64,000 nucleotides of DNA from positions 124,347-188,346 of the forward strand of contig JAFGJT010000009.1 in NCBI GenBank assembly GCA_016928915.1, written 5' to 3'. Both the position numbers and the translations under genes were made by a program. Shown piece by piece: positions 44,881 through 55,078 of this stretch. The notes beneath the pieces were generated by a model that saw nothing but the letters and a program-made list of their open reading frames with translations, made no database searches and was not told the DNA's origin. The number at the start of each line of letters is the position of its first letter. The stretch's first letter is position 1. The stretch comes from Candidatus Peregrinibacteria bacterium. GTDB taxonomy: Bacteria > Patescibacteriota > Gracilibacteria > UBA1369 > PNNO01.

Positions 44881-46050
44881 CTATGCGGTGCCCGGCAACA
44901 TTGTATTGCTAAGTACCTCATCATATATCGCTTCGGTCTTTTTTGCCATAATTTTTGCGTCAAAGGCCTTTTTTAACAGTTTAAATCCTGTTGTTATAAA
45001 TTTGTCAGTAAGCTTTGGGTCGTTTAAAAGTTTAATAATTCCGTTTGCAAGACGGTCTTCATCATGCGGGGAAATGAGCATTCCATTAACCCCGTTTTCT
45101 ATAATTTCCGGTATCCCGCCCACTTCACTCGCAATAATCGGCAGTTCTGCGGCCATTGCTTCCAATAAAACCAGTCCGAAAGCCTCTTTTACGCTTGGCA
45201 GAACAAAGACATCAGCTGATTTCATTATTTGCGGAATATCTTTACGGAAACCGAGAAAAATCACATTGTTTTTGATGTTTTTTTCTTTAGCCAGATTTTT
45301 TAATTTATCTTCTTCAGGTCCCGCACCCGCTAAAACAAGTTTGCATGTAGGACAGCTTTCAATAACCTTAGGCATTGCATGAATAAGATATTTAAGACCT
45401 TTTCGTTCATGAAGCTCAGCCACGCTCAATATGATTTTAGAATTTTTTGTCGCATTAAAGTGCTGTTTTCTATATTCGTCACGGTGTTTAAAATTAAAAC
45501 TTAAAAGCTGAGATTCAAACCATGTAACATCAATTCCGTTGTGGATGGCCGTAATGCGGTTTTCAAGTTCGGGATAAAGGTTTAACAGGAGTTTTTGGTT
45601 GGAATCGGAAACCGCAATCACATGATTAACGTTTTTTAACAGCTTCCTTGTTATATATTTTTTAAAACGCGGAAGTTCAAAAGGATCATGTTCGGTTATC
45701 ACGGTTGGTACATTGTATTTGCCCGCTAGTTTAAGCGCATAACGGCACGAAGCGGGATTCCACACATGCACATGCATTAAATCAACCGCATTATGTCTTA
45801 AATATTCCTTTAATTGGAAATAATGACGGAGATCATGTTTATGAGCGACGTTAAGCCTGACAACTTGTATATTCTCGTTTTCAAATTTTTTGGCCCATTC
45901 ATCAAGATTTTTAAACCCGGAACATACCAGTGTGATTAAATATTTTTCCTTATCAAGAAATTTTGCCAGAAGATACATCTGGTTTTCAGCTCCGCCAAGC
46001 AGGGGAGTGTCTGTATAAAAAAGAATATGGATTTTTTCGTCCGTTTTCAT
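44881..46050 (-). CDS. GT4-family glycosyltransferase
   Basis: TDTPLLGGAENQMYLLAK, SVAELHERKGLKYLIHAM, PSVKEAFGLVLLEAMAAELPIIASEVGGIPEII. Confidence 0.94.
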   Translation of the reverse strand: MKTDEKIHILFYTDTPLLGGAENQMYLLAKFLDKEKYLITLVCSGFKNLDEWAKKFENENIQVVRLNVAHKHDLRHYFQLKEYLRHNAVDLMHVHVWNPASCRYALKLAGKYNVPTVITEHDPFELPRFKKYITRKLLKNVNHVIAVSDSNQKLLLNLYPELENRITAIHNGIDVTWFESQLLSFNFKHRDEYRKQHFNATKNSKIILSVAELHERKGLKYLIHAMPKVIESCPTCKLVLAGAGPEEDKLKNLAKEKNIKNNVIFLGFRKDIPQIMKSADVFVLPSVKEAFGLVLLEAMAAELPIIASEVGGIPEIIENGVNGMLISPHDEDRLANGIIKLLNDPKLTDKFITTGFKLLKKAFDAKIMAKKTEAIYDEVLSNTMLPGTA

Positions 46051-46150
46051 TATTTGTATGAATTTATTTTTAAGAATTACTTGCCTCTAATATAGCGATC
46101 ATGATAAATTTTTGCACGCGATTTTGTAGAAAATTCGGTTTAGTAATTTC

Positions 46151-46226
46151 GGGTCAGTAGCTCAGTTGGTAGAGCAGTTGCCTCTTAAGCAATTGGTCCC
46201 GGGTTCGAGTCCCGGCTGACCCACCA
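46151..46226 (+). tRNA. tRNA-Lys(CTT)
   Basis: Cloverleaf GGGTCAG...CTGACCC, anticodon loop CTCTTAA, encoded CCA. Confidence 0.97.
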
Positions 46227-46258
46227 GTGCCGCGACGGCAGTTAAAATAAAAATTTGT

Positions 46259-46335
<77 letters not shown>

Positions 46336-46393
46336 TATAGCTCATTCTTATTAGCTACATCCCCCCTGCATTTTTTTAATTCGGTTTTAAAAA

Positions 46394-46750
46394 TTAAAAC
46401 ATAACATTCCCTATAAACCATGAAAATGCGTTTGCCGCGACTGACAGAATAATCGCGCTGCTTATCCGCAGTTTTAGGGTAAACCAATAGAAAGCCGCTT
46501 CCGCCAGTGTTACTAAAATTTCGGCCGCAAGAATATAAGTAATCCCGCTTTTTACAAATGCCGGTAAAATAAACCATGCATAAGGAAGTGTTAAAGCGGA
46601 TGCGAGTGCAACAAGAATCAATAACTGAATGTATGAAACCGAGTTTATTTTAAGCCGCCCTCCGAAGTATTTTTTCAGGAGGGCGGCTGTTAAACATTCT
46701 AAAACAATGGTTAATGCAAGGGCCTTTAAAAAGGCCAGTTCGTATAGCAT
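46394..46750 (-). CDS. Small polytopic membrane protein
   Basis: 118 aa, about three to four TM helices; start overlaps the end of the SLH gene. Confidence 0.6.
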   Translation of the reverse strand: MLYELAFLKALALTIVLECLTAALLKKYFGGRLKINSVSYIQLLILVALASALTLPYAWFILPAFVKSGITYILAAEILVTLAEAAFYWFTLKLRISSAIILSVAANAFSWFIGNVMF

Positions 46751-47889
46751 TATTCCAATCCTTCGTAAGTCATTGACGGCAGATTCGTGACTTCGGCTTT
46801 TAATCTGTATGCAATTTCAGCCATTTCGCCGCGCGTAAGGTATTGTCCGAATGACAAAATTGAAGTCGGAATTGCATTTTTGTCTTCAAGTTCTTTAACG
46901 TAAGACATGTACCATGGGGTTAATTCGGGGGTTTGTTCGCCCATAGCATTAACAATAATTTTTGAGGCTTCCGCAAAATTGATTGTTTGTTCAGGTTTAA
47001 AAGAACCGTCCGGATAACCGCTAATTACAGCATTGAATTTTGCAACACAAACATAATCAAAGTACCATGGCGGCTCGTTTCCTCCGACCATAGCAAATAC
47101 CACATCCGTAAAGAGAGTGACATTATAATCATTTGCTACCGTGTAATTTTCCGCACAGGTTGTTAATGCTTCCTGTGTTGCAACCGCTCCCATTATTATT
47201 TTGGTAAATTCCGCGCGGTTGATAGTGCTTTCAGGTTTAAAAGAACCGTCGGGGTACCCTTCAATGATTCCTTCGTCTTTAAGGAATTTTAAAGCGGTAT
47301 AATACTTGTTTGTTGTATCAACATCAGTAAAAACATCTTCTGCGGGTTCTTCTTCGGAAGCGCCCGACACCGCGGTTACCATTCCTTCGGTAACCTCTGG
47401 TTCGGTTTCATCGGTAAAATATTTTGTTGTCTTAACCGGGATTACAAGAAGCATTTCATTTTCAAGATCAAGTTCAACAATTGTATATTCGTTTTCAATC
47501 CTATCAACATTGCTGTCTTCATCAACAAGAATTTCACCGAGTTCCAGTTCGATATTGGTCGGATATGCTTCGTCATCAGTGCTTGGGTCGTATGGATCAA
47601 GTTGTGCTACTTCCACAGCATGTTCGGCGGTTAATCCGAATACTTTATAAGTATTGAATTTATAAGCTTTTGTGAAACATTCATTACTAACAAATGATGA
47701 AATACTAACCATTGAGTCGTCCGGAGCAGTTTCGTATCCGTATATAGCCATGGTATCAAGCATACTTTCCGTATTATTAAAATACGCGCATACCGGAACC
47801 GCTTTTTTGCCTTCAGGCAGGATGTCCGCATAAGCAGTGCTTGCAAAAAGCATGCTTACAACAAGACCCAGTGACAATAACTTTTTCAT
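46750..47889 (-). CDS. Secreted S-layer-homology (SLH) domain protein
   Basis: Signal peptide MKKLLSLGLVVSMLFASTAYA; repeats GIIEGYPDGSFKPESTINRAEFTKII and AVISGYPDGSFKPEQTINFAEASKII. Confidence 0.9.
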   Translation of the reverse strand: MKKLLSLGLVVSMLFASTAYADILPEGKKAVPVCAYFNNTESMLDTMAIYGYETAPDDSMVSISSFVSNECFTKAYKFNTYKVFGLTAEHAVEVAQLDPYDPSTDDEAYPTNIELELGEILVDEDSNVDRIENEYTIVELDLENEMLLVIPVKTTKYFTDETEPEVTEGMVTAVSGASEEEPAEDVFTDVDTTNKYYTALKFLKDEGIIEGYPDGSFKPESTINRAEFTKIIMGAVATQEALTTCAENYTVANDYNVTLFTDVVFAMVGGNEPPWYFDYVCVAKFNAVISGYPDGSFKPEQTINFAEASKIIVNAMGEQTPELTPWYMSYVKELEDKNAIPTSILSFGQYLTRGEMAEIAYRLKAEVTNLPSMTYEGLE

Positions 47890-47968
47890 TGTGGGTTTGT
47901 TTAAATTATAAAAAAGTCATGTTTTATTATATAATCAATCGGGAAAAAAACAATTCCTAAAATTATTA

Positions 47969-48045
<77 letters not shown>

Positions 48046-48188
48046 AATATCCCTTCTTAGGGATACTTGGCGGCCCCTGCATTTAAAGGTCCGCGTTTTG
48101 TATTCTTCTTTAATATATCAAAAAAATATTGCTTTTATAAATAGGGGACTGTATAAATATTTTTAGTGATTTATTTGTTTAATTCTGT

Positions 48189-48277
48189 GCCGTGGTGGCG
48201 GAATTGGTAGACGCGCAGGACTTAAAATCCTGTATGGCTAAAACCATGTGAGGGTTCGATTCCCTCCCGCGGCACCA
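48189..48277 (+). tRNA. tRNA-Leu(TAA)
   Basis: Class II tRNA with long variable arm, anticodon loop CTTAAAA, encoded CCA. Confidence 0.97.
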
Positions 48278-48358
48278 TTTTTATATTAAAACCTATACTT
48301 GAAATCAGAATAAAAATGATTTAGAGTTATTTCTTATTTTTATTAATATTATAAGTTT

Positions 48359-48739
48359 ATGCTTGATTGTACATCATTGCCACCGTATCAGGATACCGAA
48401 CTTAATGAAAAAGTGCCGAATTTAATTGCTGTATCTAAATACATATTAACACAATTAGCAAACGAAGATGCTCCTCAAAAAAAAGAAACATTGTCAACGG
48501 AAATCAATGATTTTTTGACTCTTTTAAGGGATGTGCGTATTAGAATTCATCAGGTTTTATCTTTTTCAAGAAATACACTTAATAGTCTTATTAATGAAGA
48601 GCGTTCGGATGAAAACAAGCAACTAATCATTGATTTTAATCAGCATTTAACTGAATTAATTGAACTTCAAAGAGAATTAATAGATATCCATAAAGAAATA
48701 CGCGACAAGGTATTTATTATAGGAATTGATATTTTATAA
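48359..48739 (+). CDS. Hypothetical helical protein
   Basis: 126 aa ORF, predicted mostly helical; 3' end overlaps nifS by 6 bp. Confidence 0.5.
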   Translation: MLDCTSLPPYQDTELNEKVPNLIAVSKYILTQLANEDAPQKKETLSTEINDFLTLLRDVRIRIHQVLSFSRNTLNSLINEERSDENKQLIIDFNQHLTELIELQRELIDIHKEIRDKVFIIGIDIL

Positions 48740-49924
48740 ACGGACAGGAGATATCTTTCTTAAATCTTCCACAACCTTCGGAAGCACTTTTAACAAATAT
48801 TCAATATCTTTCTTTGTTGTATATTTCCCGAGTGTAAATCTTATGCTGCCGTGCGCGATTTCGTAACTGTGACCGAGTGCAAGGATTACATGAGATGGGT
48901 CAAGTGAACCAGAAGTGCATGCTGATCCTGATGATGCAGCTATTCCCAACATATCGAGTCTTAGAAGCATAGCTTCGCCTTCGATATCCAGAATTGAAAC
49001 ATTTACATTATTCGGGAGTCTTTTTTCAGGATGGCCGTTTAATTGAACCTTTGGAATTTTTGCGAGAATTCCTTTTATTAACATATCGCGGAGGTCCGTT
49101 AGTCTTTTGTTTTCTTTTTCTTTGTCTTTTTGCGTCAGTTTTAAGGCTTCCGCAAGGCCTATGATTGCGGGTACATTTTCGGTGCCCGGCCTTAATCTTT
49201 TTTCCTGTTCGCCGCCGTACATTACGGGCCATATATTTGTATGTTTTCGTATATATAACACTCCGATTCCTTTCGGCCCGTAAATTTTTCCTCCGTTTAA
49301 AGTCATTAAATCCACAATTAATTTATCAACATTCATTTCGAGTGTTCCGGCTGCCTGACACGCATCGGTGTGAAAGGGGATTTGCTTGTTTTTGCAGTAC
49401 CTACCTATTTTCCATATCGGCTGTATTGTGCCGATTTCGTTATTTGCATACATAATTGAAACCAAAACAGTATCTTTGCGAATCGTTTTTTTAACTTCAT
49501 CCGGATTAATAATTCCGTCTTTATCGCAGTTAATATAAGTAACTTCAAAACCCTCCCTTTCGAGCTGTTCGCACGGATGAAGAACAGCATGATGCTCAAT
49601 TGTTGAAGTAATAATATGTTTTCCTTTATGAGCGTTTGCCCTTGCCGTCCCCAGAATTGCAATATTGTCGCTTTCGGTTCCGCCTGATGTAAAATAAATT
49701 TCTTCGGGAGAGCATCCCAGAATTTTTGCAATATCAACACGCGCTGTATCAACAGCGATTTTTGCGATCTGTCCGGACTGATGTATAGATGACGGATTGC
49801 CGAAATTCATAGTAAAAAAAGGCTCCATTTTTTTTAGAACCCGCGGATCGCACGGAGTTGTTGCCGCATAGTCGAAATATCTCATTTTGTTATTCTCCAT
49901 AGTACTGCATTTTATATTGTTCAA
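48734..49924 (-). CDS. nifS: Cysteine desulfurase (NifS/IscS family)
   Basis: MRYFDYAATTPCDPRV, EHHAVLHP, FHTDACQAAG, SSGSACTSGSLDPSHV. Start may be internal (MENNK or MRYFDY). Confidence 0.95.
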   Translation of the reverse strand: MNNIKCSTMENNKMRYFDYAATTPCDPRVLKKMEPFFTMNFGNPSSIHQSGQIAKIAVDTARVDIAKILGCSPEEIYFTSGGTESDNIAILGTARANAHKGKHIITSTIEHHAVLHPCEQLEREGFEVTYINCDKDGIINPDEVKKTIRKDTVLVSIMYANNEIGTIQPIWKIGRYCKNKQIPFHTDACQAAGTLEMNVDKLIVDLMTLNGGKIYGPKGIGVLYIRKHTNIWPVMYGGEQEKRLRPGTENVPAIIGLAEALKLTQKDKEKENKRLTDLRDMLIKGILAKIPKVQLNGHPEKRLPNNVNVSILDIEGEAMLLRLDMLGIAASSGSACTSGSLDPSHVILALGHSYEIAHGSIRFTLGKYTTKKDIEYLLKVLPKVVEDLRKISPVRL

Positions 49925-50579
49925 TCATCCTTTCAACGCGCGGCCTGCATGCGCCGCAGCCTGTTCCGGCTTTTGTTCTTTTCTGAATATCCTCGAATTT
50001 TTTACCGCCTTCGAGTACGGCATTTTCAATTTCGGTATTTGTAACATCAAGGCATCTGCAGATAATTTCCGATTTTTCCTTAATAATCCTGTGTTCTTGT
50101 TTGGATTTTCTAAAATAGTCATTTATTGCGGCTCGGATCGCTTTATCACCAAGCACGGAACAGTGTATTTTTTTGTCGGGAAGACCGGATAGTCTGTTTA
50201 CAATATCCTGCGGCGTTATTTTCATTGCGTCTTCCAGAGCCATTCCTCCTTTTTCGGTAACCATTATTGAAAGAATTGAAGTTGACGCTATTGCGGAGGC
50301 GCAGCCAAAAGTCTGCCATTTGCATTCCGCAATCGTATCCGTAAGTTTATCCACCTTAATCCATATTTTCATCATATCCCCGCATGCGGGACTGCCGACA
50401 TAACCTACACCATCGGCTTTATAGTTTTTCGGATTTTCTTGTAAAAGATTTTTCGGATTGAAAAAATGTTCTTTTACAGTGTCTGAATAAACCCAGCCCG
50501 CGCCATCCTGTTGGTTAGCGTGAGAATTATTTGAATTAGTCATAAATGTGGTTTCAGTTAACTTTAAACGATTTAACAA
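49890..50579 (-). CDS. nifU: NifU-type Fe-S scaffold: IscU-like domain plus C-terminal BFD-like [2Fe-2S] domain
   Basis: GSPACGDMM, TFGCASAIAS, HCSVLG (three scaffold Cys); C-terminal IICRCLDVT...AGTGCGACRPRVE. True start may be MTNSNNS (50543). Confidence 0.92.
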   Translation of the reverse strand: MLNRLKLTETTFMTNSNNSHANQQDGAGWVYSDTVKEHFFNPKNLLQENPKNYKADGVGYVGSPACGDMMKIWIKVDKLTDTIAECKWQTFGCASAIASTSILSIMVTEKGGMALEDAMKITPQDIVNRLSGLPDKKIHCSVLGDKAIRAAINDYFRKSKQEHRIIKEKSEIICRCLDVTNTEIENAVLEGGKKFEDIQKRTKAGTGCGACRPRVERMIEQYKMQYYGE

Positions 50580-51135
50580 TATTTTTCGCGTTTTCAGTAG
50601 TTACCCCGTCTGCATCGCTTCTGTATGCGGCTGTTGCCGTGTATGCGTCAACGCCGTTTACAGCATATACCTGAATTAATCTGATTAAAGGATCTTGGGC
50701 GCTTTCTTTGCCCTCAAACATTATTAGCATTGATTTGTTCATTTTTCCGCCAATTAAAACATTAAACTCAGTGTCCCTTGAGATTTCTTTATAATTAACC
50801 AGAGATTTTTGGTTTTCAAGTATTTCGGATTTTGCAAAATCCACACTGCTCATGCCGGTTTTAAGTATTTTTTTTGTAACATTCGCGTTTTCGGTAAATA
50901 CATCACTTTTAATGTTGTTTCTAAAAATAACCTGTGTTTCTATGGGTATTTCTTTTGAGAAATCTTTGGCTTCTATTATTTCCCACGAGTTAGGAACACT
51001 TATTGAAAAGGTTGATGCGTTATATGTTTTAAAGTTTTTCAGATCAGCTGTCTGACCGGCATTATCTCCGCCTCCGAAACATCCCGTAAAAACCAACAGA
51101 CTTATTAATGAGCTTAAAAGGATTGCTTTTTTCAT
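50554..51135 (-). CDS. Lipoprotein, unknown function
   Basis: Signal plus lipobox LLVFTGC. Confidence 0.75.
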   Translation of the reverse strand: MKKAILLSSLISLLVFTGCFGGGDNAGQTADLKNFKTYNASTFSISVPNSWEIIEAKDFSKEIPIETQVIFRNNIKSDVFTENANVTKKILKTGMSSVDFAKSEILENQKSLVNYKEISRDTEFNVLIGGKMNKSMLIMFEGKESAQDPLIRLIQVYAVNGVDAYTATAAYRSDADGVTTENAKNIVKSFKVN

Positions 51136-51229
51136 GCTGAATTGTTATTTGCACCAGTATTTTACCCGATTTTTTTACATAATCAACTAAACATTGATTT
51201 TTATGAAAATCTACATATGATATACGCAT

Positions 51230-52150
51230 ATGAAAATTGGAATTTTACATTTTAAACCCGCTCCGACTCTGCGTTCAAGAAGGCTTCCTTCTGACGTTAA
51301 GATGCTCCGCAATGCTGTTAAGGAACTGGGGCATACACCTAAAGTTATTGCCGAAGACAAATGCCAGCTTTATTATACCCGCCATCATGCAAAAGTTTTA
51401 TATGCAGGGAAACCGTTTCCTAAAGTTGATATAATTATTCCCAGAGTTTCATTATTGAATAATGTGGGGCTTCACGCTTCAATTCTTGCGCAGTTTCAAC
51501 TGCAGGGAATACCGGTTTTGCAGAGTTACAAATCGGTTTTACGAGCTAAAAACAAATTAAGAACCCTTCAGTTTTTAAGTAAAAATTCTATACCGGTTCC
51601 AATAACAATTGTTGTAAAACGTTTTGAATTTCTTGATGTTGCCATCAGAAAAGTCGGAGGATTTCCGATTATTATTAAAACTCCTTTCGGCTCTCTTGGT
51701 AAAGGAGTGGCGATTGTTGAAAGCAAACGCGCAATGCACAGCGCGTTTGATCTTTTGCTCACCAGCCCCGATTTTTCATCTTTGTTAATTCAGGAATATG
51801 TAGAAGAAGCTGCCGGAAAAGATTTAAGGGCTTTTGTTATCGGAGGAAAAGTTGTCGCGGCCATGCAGAGAAACGCGCAGGGCGATGAATTCAGGTCCAA
51901 TTTGGCTCAGGGAGGAGTAGGGAATTCCATAAAATTAACAGATGAGGAAGAAAGAATTTCTTTGGCTGCCGCAGAAGCGCTAAAGCTTGATTTTGCGGGC
52001 GTTGATTTATTACGTACCAATAAAGGGCCTGTTGTAATGGAGGTAAACTGCAATCCGGGTCTTGAGGGAATAACCGAAGTTACGGGTAAAGATATTGCAA
52101 AAAAACTTATAAAATACGCTGTTTCAATAGTTGAAAAACGCAACAAGTAA
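51230..52150 (+). CDS. RimK-like ATP-grasp ligase
   Basis: ATP-grasp motifs FPIIIKTPFGSLGKGV, AFVIGGKVVAAMQR, FAGVDLLRTNKGPVVMEVNCNPGLEGI. Confidence 0.9.
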   Translation: MKIGILHFKPAPTLRSRRLPSDVKMLRNAVKELGHTPKVIAEDKCQLYYTRHHAKVLYAGKPFPKVDIIIPRVSLLNNVGLHASILAQFQLQGIPVLQSYKSVLRAKNKLRTLQFLSKNSIPVPITIVVKRFEFLDVAIRKVGGFPIIIKTPFGSLGKGVAIVESKRAMHSAFDLLLTSPDFSSLLIQEYVEEAAGKDLRAFVIGGKVVAAMQRNAQGDEFRSNLAQGGVGNSIKLTDEEERISLAAAEALKLDFAGVDLLRTNKGPVVMEVNCNPGLEGITEVTGKDIAKKLIKYAVSIVEKRNK

Positions 52151-52168
52151 GGTTTGTATCTTGATGAT

Positions 52169-52792
52169 TTATCTTTTTTCGATAATCATATCAATAATAC
52201 CGTATTTTTTAGCCTGTTCAGCGCTCATAAAGTTATCCCTGTCCGTATCTCTCTCGATCAGTTTAAGCTGCTGACCGGTGTGTTTTGCAAGCAGTTTGTT
52301 TAAGCGTTCTTTGGTTTTCAGAATATGATCCGCGTGAATTCGTATATCTGATGCCTGACCTTCAATTCCGCCCAAAGGCTGGTGAATCATTATTTCGGAA
52401 TTCGGCAGAGCAAATCTTTTGCCTTTTTCTCCACCTGCAAGCAGAACCGCTCCCATTGACGCGGCCATTCCCACACAGACTGTTGAAACATACGGTTTTA
52501 TAAGCTGCATTGTGTCGTAAATTGCAAGTCCCGCGGTTACATGTCCGCCCGGGGAATGAATATATAGCGTGATATCCTTGTCAGAATCCTGATTTTCAAG
52601 GAATAACAGCTGCGCTATCACGTTATTTGCCACAGCATCGTTAATTGCAGATCCAAGAAAAATTATTCTATCCTTTAAAAGTCTTGAATAAATATCATAC
52701 GCTCTTTCACCCGCGGTTGTTTTTTCAATAACAGTCGGAATTAAGATGCTTGACGTAGAAGGTAAAACTTTTTTAGAATCTTTTTTGTTCAT
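52169..52792 (-). CDS. clpP: ATP-dependent Clp protease proteolytic subunit
   Basis: [36 protein letters not shown] (Ser), [10 protein letters not shown] (His). Confidence 0.97.
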   Translation of the reverse strand: MNKKDSKKVLPSTSSILIPTVIEKTTAGERAYDIYSRLLKDRIIFLGSAINDAVANNVIAQLLFLENQDSDKDITLYIHSPGGHVTAGLAIYDTMQLIKPYVSTVCVGMAASMGAVLLAGGEKGKRFALPNSEIMIHQPLGGIEGQASDIRIHADHILKTKERLNKLLAKHTGQQLKLIERDTDRDNFMSAEQAKKYGIIDMIIEKR

Positions 52793-52874
52793 GGTGAATT
52801 TGTTTTAAGGGTTAACGTTTTTAATCACTTCTTATATTGTACCAAAAATCATGAAAAAAATCTTATAAAATCCC

Positions 52875-52904
52875 TTGACTTCCTTTTTACCATTACATTA
52901 AAAT
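52875..52904 (+). promoter_or_regulatory. Probable 16S rRNA promoter
   Basis: TTGACT (52875-52880), 17-18 nt spacer, TTAAAAT (-10-like). Confidence 0.6.
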
Positions 52905-52927
52905 AAGCGAGCATTTTTGAACGAATA

Positions 52928-52942
52928 TGTTCTTTAACATTT
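52928..52942 (+). promoter_or_regulatory. boxA-like antitermination element in the 16S leader
   Basis: TGTTCTTTAACATTT, close to the bacterial rrn boxA (TGCTCTTTAACA). Confidence 0.6.
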
Positions 52943-53043
52943 AGGGTGTAATAGAGAAACCTGTTTATTTTAATTGTTTATTTGTTTATTTAGCCAACGG
53001 CAATTACCAATTTATTGGTATTGTCGTAACTTCATAAATTTTT

Positions 53044-54508
<1,465 letters not shown>

Positions 54509-54629
54509 TAGGGAGATGAATGAACCTCTTACTTAATTGAAAGATGAGTTCTATATGGTTGAGAGTCCTTTTTAGGACTTGGTTTCTCTATTACGCTCTG
54601 GATGTTAAAAACATTAAAAAAGCAAAAAC

Positions 54630-54971
54630 ATGTTAGATGCTTATACAATTATCGGTTTTATTGGAGCTCTGGTGTTAATGGTAGCTGTTGTTATGAACCA
54701 GCTTGGCAGATGGCAGACAAATGATTTTGAATATGATTTTATAAATCTCATTGGAAGCGCAATACTGGCTGTCTATGCATGGCAGATCGGAAGTTATCCA
54801 TTACTTGTATTGTTCGTTGTCTGGGCTTTGTTCTCGGCAAAAGACGTTGTAGGCGACGGTTTTCATCAGCTTTTCAAGAAAGGCAAGAAGGATGAATCAA
54901 AAAAAGAAGAGCCGACAAAAGAAGAACCCAGAAACGAAGAACCTAAACAGGAAGAAACCAAGGGGCTGTAG
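54630..54971 (+). CDS. Small membrane protein (CBU_0592-like) with Lys/Glu-rich C-terminal tail
   Basis: LDAYTIIGFIGALVLMVAVVMNQLGRWQTNDFEYDFINLIGSAILAVYAW; stop codon lies inside tRNA-Ala. Confidence 0.8.
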   Translation: MLDAYTIIGFIGALVLMVAVVMNQLGRWQTNDFEYDFINLIGSAILAVYAWQIGSYPLLVLFVVWALFSAKDVVGDGFHQLFKKGKKDESKKEEPTKEEPRNEEPKQEETKGL

Positions 54972-55038
54972 CTCAGTTGGCTAGAGCGCCTCGCTTGCAC
55001 CGAGGAGGCCAAGGGTTCGACTCCCTTCAGCTCCACCA
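54962..55038 (+). tRNA. tRNA-Ala(TGC)
   Basis: GGGGCTG/CAGCTCC acceptor with G3:U70, anticodon loop CTTGCAC, encoded CCA. Confidence 0.97.
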
Positions 55039-55078
55039 GAAATTTTTATGTAAAAAATTATTTAAATCCAATATAAAA

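Noticed and set aside
46228-46240. TGCCG-CGA-CGGCA hairpin after tRNA-Lys, and TATCCCT-TCTT-AGGGATA (48048-48065) after tRNA-Ala(CGC)
   Set aside because: Real inverted repeats but short, without convincing T-tracts; probably tRNA 3' trailer structure, not called as terminators.
54977-55078. ORF-track start MARAPRLHRGGQGFDSLQLHQ of the O-antigen-ligase-like gene
   Set aside because: This segment is translated from tRNA-Ala; a downstream GTG start is more plausible.
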